64,000 bases of DNA, taken from assembly GCF_001884045.1 (NCBI RefSeq), contig NZ_MACF01000046.1, positions 496,001 to 560,000 of the forward strand. Reading direction: 5' to 3'. Both the position numbers and the translations under genes were made by a program. Shown here one piece after another: positions 59,033-64,000 of this stretch (position 1 is its first letter; each line of letters begins with the position of its first letter). Below the pieces are notes generated by a model that saw nothing but the letters and a program-made list of their open reading frames with translations, was not told the DNA's origin and ran no database searches. This stretch comes from Bacillus mobilis (GTDB taxonomy: Bacteria; Bacillota; Bacilli; Bacillales; Bacillaceae_G).

Positions 59033-60538
59033 ATGTTTATAAAGAAAATAGAAATTAAGTCCTTTAGAAAGCTGAAGAATTTTACTTTGGATTTATCAAA
59101 AACTGATAAGTTAGATGAAAATAAAAATATGAATCTGACAATAATGGTTGGGGAAAATGGAACGGCTAAAACGACAATATTTGAAGCAATTATTTCCAGT
59201 TTCTTAAATGATAAAAACGACTGTAATCCGGAATATAAAATCGAGTATTTATATAATGGTGAATTATATCATAGTAATATAAACAATTCTCCCATACCTT
59301 ATAAGGTTATAGTTTCCACTTATACACCAATTGATAAATTGGAAGAGGTTGAAATAAAATGGGAAAACAGACATGTGTTATATAAGACTAGTGTAGATCG
59401 GATTAAATTACAGTATGTTGCGACAAGAATTTTAAAACACTATGCTATAGGTAATAAATCGGAGATTGATGCCATTTTTGAATATATTGGTTATGGAAAT
59501 AATAACGTGGCATTAGAAATATCAGAATATAAATTAAACACCGTTTCGCATATGGTACATAAAGTATTAAAAAGAATTAAATACAATTATCCAAGTCCAG
59601 AGTGTTTACTTGACCATGATAATATAATTGGAGATTTTAAATATTTTATAAGCAAATATCAATGTGAGTTAGTCGAGTTTAAATCGCAGATAGAAGATAA
59701 AATAGGAAAAAGGATTACTTATAAGATTGACTTAGCAGCAGGATTTAAATCCAATGCCTATTTTATAGAGGGGAAAAAACATATTGATAAAATGATAGAA
59801 CTAGAGGTTCGTTTTATAATACATAAGATGAGAATCTTTTTAAAGCTATCTAAGGTGTCTGATACAATGGATGGAAAGCAAAGAAAATTTTTATCCATTG
59901 ACGATATAAATTTATATCATGGTGGAGCAACTGCATTTAGAAAAGATGTGGAGTTACTTGAAGCCTGTTCTGTAACCTACTGGAAGGATTTGTGGATTGG
60001 TGATGAAGAGAATAGAATTCCTTTATCAATGATGAGTTCAGGAGAATTAAGTCTATTTTTAAGAATCTTTGATTTATATGATTATGTAGAAGATAACTCA
60101 ATTGTTCTAATTGATGAACCCGAAACACATTTACATCCAAAATGGATAAAAGGGTATATAGAAATACTAAATAGATTACTGGGGGCAAAAAGATGCCATG
60201 TAATTATTGCTACTCACTCTCCTTTGATTGTATCTGATGTTCCAAAAGATAGTATTGTAGCTTTAAAAAATGACCGAAATAAAATTGAACAAATAAAGGT
60301 AAATGAAAGAACATTAGGATTAAATTATGATGAAATTCTATCAGAGGTTTTTGGGCTGGATGATGATAAAGGGAAAATGGTTCACGAATATGCTAAGTTA
60401 ATAGAATTTGCACTAGAAAATGATGATTTTGATAAAGCGCTAGAAATATATGCACAAATGGCTGATAGTAATGTTAGGTATAATTTATACTCTAAATTAA
60501 AAGCATATAAGAAACGAAAAGGTGAAATAGATGTATAA
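59033..60538 (+). CDS. ptuA: AAA/ABC-type ATPase, Septu-like PtuA
   Basis: About 502-residue SMC/ABC-type ATPase. It begins MFIKKIEIKSFRKLKNFTLDL, with Walker A GENGTAKTT (40-48), signature SSGELSLFLRI, Walker B VLIDEPETHLHP and H-loop IATHSP. It pairs with an HNH nuclease whose start overlaps its last eight bases, the arrangement of Septu (PtuA ATPase, PtuB nuclease). The frame opens at 58991, but that ATG sits at the probable transcript start. I prefer the ATG at 59033, with GAGG about eleven bases upstream; 59024 is an alternative. No reverse transcriptase is nearby, so this is not the retron-linked form. Confidence 0.78.
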   Translation: MFIKKIEIKSFRKLKNFTLDLSKTDKLDENKNMNLTIMVGENGTAKTTIFEAIISSFLNDKNDCNPEYKIEYLYNGELYHSNINNSPIPYKVIVSTYTPIDKLEEVEIKWENRHVLYKTSVDRIKLQYVATRILKHYAIGNKSEIDAIFEYIGYGNNNVALEISEYKLNTVSHMVHKVLKRIKYNYPSPECLLDHDNIIGDFKYFISKYQCELVEFKSQIEDKIGKRITYKIDLAAGFKSNAYFIEGKKHIDKMIELEVRFIIHKMRIFLKLSKVSDTMDGKQRKFLSIDDINLYHGGATAFRKDVELLEACSVTYWKDLWIGDEENRIPLSMMSSGELSLFLRIFDLYDYVEDNSIVLIDEPETHLHPKWIKGYIEILNRLLGAKRCHVIIATHSPLIVSDVPKDSIVALKNDRNKIEQIKVNERTLGLNYDEILSEVFGLDDDKGKMVHEYAKLIEFALENDDFDKALEIYAQMADSNVRYNLYSKLKAYKKRKGEIDV

Positions 60539-61628
60539 AGTTCCATGGGTAGATAGAATGGAAAAACTGGTAGGTCCGTATCATGCGTTTGTATTGGAAC
60601 TATTAAACTGTATAAATAAGTTATCTCCACTTGAAAGGCCCATAAAAATAAAAGATAAAGAATTAGAAGAGAAGCTGGATGCGGATTTAGAGATTGTCAT
60701 TAAAGAACTTGAGATTTTAAAAATTAACAGGGAATGTTCTGACGATTTTTTAAAAGTGGTTAAACAGACAGGTTTGAAAGAGCATATAAGGGATTTAAAA
60801 TATGAAGAATATGATCTTTTAAAAAAATACAGAACTATAACTAATAAGTATGAAATGATTCTTTCGAACTTGTATCTTGATCAAACGCTATATTCAAAAA
60901 ATATAAAGCAAGCATTTGTATATTTATATGAAAATTTATTGAGTGGAAAATTTTTTAACGAAGCTATAAAAAGTGAAGGGGAAATTGCAGTAAATGAATT
61001 TAAAAAATTTCTAACACTAGAAAATAATATTTGTCCGTATTGCGATTGGCATGAAATGGAACTTGCAGGGGTATCAATTGATCATTTTTTACCTAAGTCT
61101 AAGTATCCACTATTATCAATCTATCCAAGGAATCTTGTTGTGGCATGTACAGCATGTAATGATCGTATAAAAAGAGATAATATGAATTTACCAATTGCTC
61201 ACCCTTATTATACTGAAGCGGCCAACTTTTTTAATTTTAGGTTAGTTAATGAGGAAATAATAATAGAGTTTAAAGATGGAATTACACTTATAGATAAAAA
61301 AAAGGTGAAGAATTTTCTTGATTTATTCCATATAAGAGAGAGATTTAATCAATCTCATATTAGAAAATTAAATGATTTATACAGAAGGATTCGACAGGGG
61401 ATTTTTGAAGAATTAAAGAATAAAAAGGTAGAGTTATTGGACGTGGAAAAAACTATAAAATATAAGATTGAAAAAGAGAAAAAAGAATTATCCGAATATA
61501 AAAGAAAAGCCCCTTTGACAAAATTAAAATTAGACTATTTGAATCAAATAAATAATATATTAGAAATAAAAGAATTGGCAGGGTATATCTTATGGGATAT
61601 TGAATTGTATCAAAAATCAATGAAATAA
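60531..61628 (+). CDS. ptuB: HNH endonuclease, Septu-like PtuB with long N-terminal region
   Basis: 365 residues. The HNH core lies in the middle: CPYC (168-171), VSIDHFLPKSKYP (181-193) and CTACN (206-210), giving two zinc CXXC pairs around the catalytic histidine. About 160 helical charged residues precede it and about 120 lysine-rich residues follow. PtuB proteins known to me are shorter, so the N-terminal part may be an added sensor or ATPase-binding module. The start follows AAAAGGTG and overlaps the ATPase stop by eight bases, so translation is coupled. In Septu the ATPase holds back the nuclease until nucleotide levels fall; the same is only inferred here. Confidence 0.78.
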   Translation: MYKVPWVDRMEKLVGPYHAFVLELLNCINKLSPLERPIKIKDKELEEKLDADLEIVIKELEILKINRECSDDFLKVVKQTGLKEHIRDLKYEEYDLLKKYRTITNKYEMILSNLYLDQTLYSKNIKQAFVYLYENLLSGKFFNEAIKSEGEIAVNEFKKFLTLENNICPYCDWHEMELAGVSIDHFLPKSKYPLLSIYPRNLVVACTACNDRIKRDNMNLPIAHPYYTEAANFFNFRLVNEEIIIEFKDGITLIDKKKVKNFLDLFHIRERFNQSHIRKLNDLYRRIRQGIFEELKNKKVELLDVEKTIKYKIEKEKKELSEYKRKAPLTKLKLDYLNQINNILEIKELAGYILWDIELYQKSMK

Positions 61629-62000
61629 AATTGAATTATTATAAGGAAACTATTAAAAGTAAACATTTAAATACGAATAAAACAATGTAATGTTCAAGCG
61701 TATTTGTTATCATATCCAAATAATATATAGTAATTTTTCTTTGGTCACAGATACTGTCCATAGAGAAAAAATGTTACCGGTTATTAAAATATAGAGAAAT
61801 AAAAAGGAGCGATAGTAACAAGTCGCTCCTTTTAAATATAATTCTTTTACAAATATATATAATTCATTTATAAACTAGAAATAATCTATTTGTAGTTTAT
61901 ATGTGTTTTCTTATTTTTTTGTAAAGAAAGAGGTTTTTAATTTACAGATTTATCAGAATTATGTAAAGTGTAGATAAAATCATAAAATGGGGTGTTCTTT
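61629..62000 (+). other. AT-rich gap at the right edge of the island
   Basis: About 370 bases. It contains one strong hairpin (61801-61833) and otherwise no ORF, tRNA or recognisable repeat. The junction between island and next gene probably lies here. Confidence 0.45.
61801..61833 (+). terminator. Intrinsic, possibly bidirectional terminator after the Septu-like pair
   Basis: AAAAGGAGCGA pairs perfectly with TCGCTCCTTTT across a 10-base loop. Confidence 0.8.
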
Positions 62001-62987
62001 ATGTGTACTAGTTTGACATTACAGACAAAAAACGGTCAGCACCTTTTTGCAAGAACGATGGACTTCACATTAGATATGAATCAAGAAGTAATAATTATTC
62101 CTCGACATTACCAGTGGAATAATATAACTGGTGAAATCATTAATACGAAACATGCTACGGTTGGAATGGGAATTAATCATCAAGGAAGGATCATTATGGC
62201 GGACGGAGTAAATGAAGCAGGTATGACATGTGCAACACTCTATTTTCCAGGATTCGCTACTTATAGTCAAAGCATAGATGACAACAATACGAATTTAGCT
62301 CCATTTGATTTTGTGACTTGGAGTCTCACGCAATTCAATTCTGTCGAAGAGTTAAAGAAATCTGTAGATAGCCTTACCTTTTTGGATATACCATTACCGG
62401 ATTTAGGACTTACGCCACCGCTACATTGGGTTTTAGCGGATAAATGGGGAGATTGCATTGTGCTGGAGCCGACAAATGAAGGGTTAAAAATGTATGATAA
62501 CCCACTAGGAGTGATGACGAATAGTCCAGAGTTTAATTGGCATTTACAAAATTTAAGACAATATATAGGCCTTAAATCGCAGCCATTCGCGCCAACTGAG
62601 TGGAGTAACGTACCATTAAGTGCTTTTGGTCAGGGCTCAGGCTCAATGGGACTTCCAGGGGATTTCACCCCGCCATCAAGGTTTGTGCGGGCAGCATATG
62701 GTAAACAAAACATTCAAGGTATAGATAGTGAAGAAGAGGGAGTATCGGCTCTATTTCATATCTTATCAAATTGCGAGGTTCCTAAAGGCGGAGTAATAAC
62801 AGAAGAAGGTGCATTAGATAATACCATTTATACAAGCGTAATGTGTATGGAGTCCGGAACATATTATTATCATACTTACGATTGTAGACAAATTATAGCC
62901 GTTCATTTATTTCATGAAAATTTAGATACAGATGAGATTAAAGCCTATCCGTTCCAGCGGAAACAAAAAATATTTTATGAAAACTAA
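62001..62987 (+). CDS. Choloylglycine hydrolase / penicillin V acylase family enzyme
   Basis: 328-residue N-terminal-nucleophile amidohydrolase. Removing the initiator methionine exposes Cys2 (MCTSLTLQT), the nucleophile of this family. Arg and Asp follow in FARTMDFTLD, an Asn in GVNEAGMTCATLYFPG, another in MTNSPEFNWH, and the late arginine in SRFVRAAYG. Relatives split bile salts, penicillin V or acyl-homoserine lactones; the substrate cannot be decided here. The start at 62001 was chosen because it gives the N-terminal cysteine and follows GGGG at eight bases. The frame opens nine bases earlier at a GTG. No signal peptide. Resembles B. subtilis YxeI. Confidence 0.9.
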   Translation: MCTSLTLQTKNGQHLFARTMDFTLDMNQEVIIIPRHYQWNNITGEIINTKHATVGMGINHQGRIIMADGVNEAGMTCATLYFPGFATYSQSIDDNNTNLAPFDFVTWSLTQFNSVEELKKSVDSLTFLDIPLPDLGLTPPLHWVLADKWGDCIVLEPTNEGLKMYDNPLGVMTNSPEFNWHLQNLRQYIGLKSQPFAPTEWSNVPLSAFGQGSGSMGLPGDFTPPSRFVRAAYGKQNIQGIDSEEEGVSALFHILSNCEVPKGGVITEEGALDNTIYTSVMCMESGTYYYHTYDCRQIIAVHLFHENLDTDEIKAYPFQRKQKIFYEN

Positions 62988-63143
62988 GTTGCTTTGAAAC
63001 TGCGTTTAGTAAATTTCAAATATATATAATAGAGTAATAATAGGGAGTGGAAGGAGTATAAATTCAATCCAATAACTTCTAGAAGGCCCATTAAAGTATC
63101 ATTAGGTGAAATAAACATGGACGTACGCCATTTATAAATAGTA

Positions 63144-63188
63144 AAGAACAAAAAAGGTGTGGAAAATATCCATACCTTTTTTGTTCTT
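63144..63188 (+). terminator. Strong bidirectional terminator
   Basis: AAGAACAAAAAAGGT and ACCTTTTTTGTTCTT pair, extended by TGGA/TCCA with one mismatch, around a short AT loop. T runs occur on both strands, so it could serve both the upstream + strand gene and the minus-strand ORF. Confidence 0.82.
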
Positions 63189-63204
63189 CTATTATCTATG
63201 TATA

Positions 63205-63231
63205 AAAAAGCGCTGTATATCAGCACTTTTT
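63205..63231 (-). terminator. Second hairpin terminator, probably for the minus-strand ORF
   Basis: AAAAAGCGCTG pairs with CAGCACTTTTT (one C-A mismatch) around TATAT. It lies about 100 bases beyond the end of the minus-strand ORF and 17 bases from the previous hairpin. Confidence 0.6.
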
Positions 63232-63333
63232 AAAAGTACATGAGTTGTATAAGAAAGATTTATTTATTACATATAACTATACAAGGTCTAATATAGATTC
63301 TTATTTGATTAATTGTTATAAGGGCCTATAAGG

Positions 63334-63525
63334 TTATTTATTTTTATTTTTATTATTATTTATTTTTTCCGTATATAACACCTGTTCTTTATAGTGTTTT
63401 TTAATTGGGAAAGTATGTGTACCAGAGCCGTTTTTGAAGTTTTTATTGATGGGATTTTTTAGCGGGATTGTTGTAGTTTCAGTAAATTCATATGGGTAGT
63501 TTATTTTAGATTTATCTTCAAACAT
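63334..63525 (-). CDS. Small hypothetical protein, minus strand
   Basis: 63-residue ORF starting MFEDKSKINYPYEFTETTTI and ending in an Asn/Lys-rich tail (NNNKNKNK). I do not recognise the family. Support comes from AAAGGAGG ideally spaced before the ATG on the minus strand, and from an extended -10-like TGTTATAGT about 45 bases upstream. A hydrophilic, positively charged, probably disordered protein. It is the only supported minus-strand gene in the window. Confidence 0.55.
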   Translation of the reverse strand: MFEDKSKINYPYEFTETTTIPLKNPINKNFKNGSGTHTFPIKKHYKEQVLYTEKINNNKNKNK

Positions 63526-64000
63526 GAAAATGCCTCCTTTTAGGATTTCCTGAATTCTTTACTATAACATGATATGCATATAGATTTTTTTTGGACTAGT
63601 TATTTATAGAGGTTAATGGAATTTAATTCCGTACTTACTGAAATATTTCAAAGAAAAACAATGTGAGAAATGTATGATAATGATTTTTTTCATTTATTAG
63701 TGAAGGGAATTTTGCATATATATTCGTTATAAATTGTTTTTATAATATGGTTTATATAGGTTTTTCTTGATAATATAATTCGGGAGATTATAGTGTTATT
63801 AAGTTATTAGGAACATTTAATGCTGTTTCAAAACTGAAAGGGAATTGAAAAAAAACTGAAACTTTTCTCATAAAAATTCAATCTTACTTAAAAAATGAAA
63901 GGAAAATGAAATTTTCCAAAAGATATTCTTTGTTAAGATAAAAAGCATACATACAAAAAGTATTGACATATCTTAAAAATGTATTTTCAAGATATAGTGG
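63526..64000. other. AT-rich tail of the window, no gene recognised
   Basis: About 475 bases with no ORF worth reporting. A small palindrome (GGAAAAT / ATTTTCC around GAA at 63901-63917) and a TTGACA at 63963 are present. The latter lacks a -10 at proper spacing within the window. It may be the upstream region of a gene beyond the window. Confidence 0.4.

Larger units (their letters stand above)
62988..63333 (+). other. Gene-free stretch with tandem hairpins
   Basis: About 345 bases between the acylase-family gene and the small minus-strand ORF. It holds two strong hairpins (63144-63188 and 63205-63231) and nothing else I can support. Confidence 0.5.

Noticed and set aside
49072-61991. Search for flanking direct repeats, integrase, transposase or tRNA that would make the island a mobile element
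   Set aside because: None could be seen by eye, so no mobile-element feature is called.
62984-63226. 80-codon minus-strand hydrophobic ORF
   Set aside because: It spans two strong hairpins and lacks a ribosome site. The apparent hydrophobicity comes from reading AT-rich DNA.
1-64000. CRISPR arrays, tRNA and rRNA genes
   Set aside because: No regularly spaced repeats and no tRNA or rRNA signatures were found.

Overview
The window is a chromosomal segment of a low-GC, Gram-positive endospore former, almost certainly a member of the Bacillus cereus group. This is inferred from gene content and order (rbfA-truB-ribF-rpsO-pnp through spoVS, miaB, ricA, cotE, mutS, mutL, matching the B. subtilis order with cereus-group differences such as korAB and a nup cluster at this site), from AGGAGG-type ribosome binding sites, and from sporulation genes. 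Every confident gene lies on the + strand except one small ORF at the far end.

Region 1 (1-13 kb) holds translation and RNA-processing genes (rbfA partial, truB, ribF, rpsO, pnp), an inactive-looking NodB-family protein (ylxY), the processing peptidase mlpA and ymxH. The dipicolinate/diaminopimelate block follows: dpaA-dpaB make the spore-core solute dipicolinate from the intermediate produced by asd, dapG and dapA. Region 2 (13-25 kb) has an RNase J gene behind a striking structured leader, tepA-ylzJ, the DNA translocase spoIIIE, and a guanine-riboswitch-controlled unit of a GntR regulator with a four-gene nucleoside ABC transporter. Region 3 (25-49 kb) has the M16 pair ymfF/ymfH, ymfI, ymfJ, ymfK, rodZ, pgsA, cinA, SOS-controlled recA (without intron), rny, ymdB, spoVS, a dipeptidase, korAB, miaB, ricA, cotE, mutS and mutL.

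Region 4 (about 49.0-61.8 kb) is visibly more AT-rich and is an accessory island placed directly after mutL. It carries four units that look like anti-phage or conflict systems: a 1042-residue metallophosphoesterase-STAND NTPase fusion; a two-helix membrane protein with MORN-like repeats; a coupled OLD-nuclease/UvrD-helicase pair (Gabija-like); and an overlapping AAA ATPase/HNH nuclease pair (Septu-like). The first two are the best candidates for something undescribed. No integrase, transposase, tRNA or obvious flanking direct repeat was seen.

Region 5 (62-64 kb) has a choloylglycine-hydrolase/penicillin-V-acylase family enzyme, a cluster of strong hairpins, a small minus-strand ORF and an AT-rich tail with no recognised gene.

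All assignments come from reading the sequence and from family knowledge. No alignment, folding or database search was run. Several starts were moved downstream of the longest ORF because a good ribosome binding site precedes an internal start.
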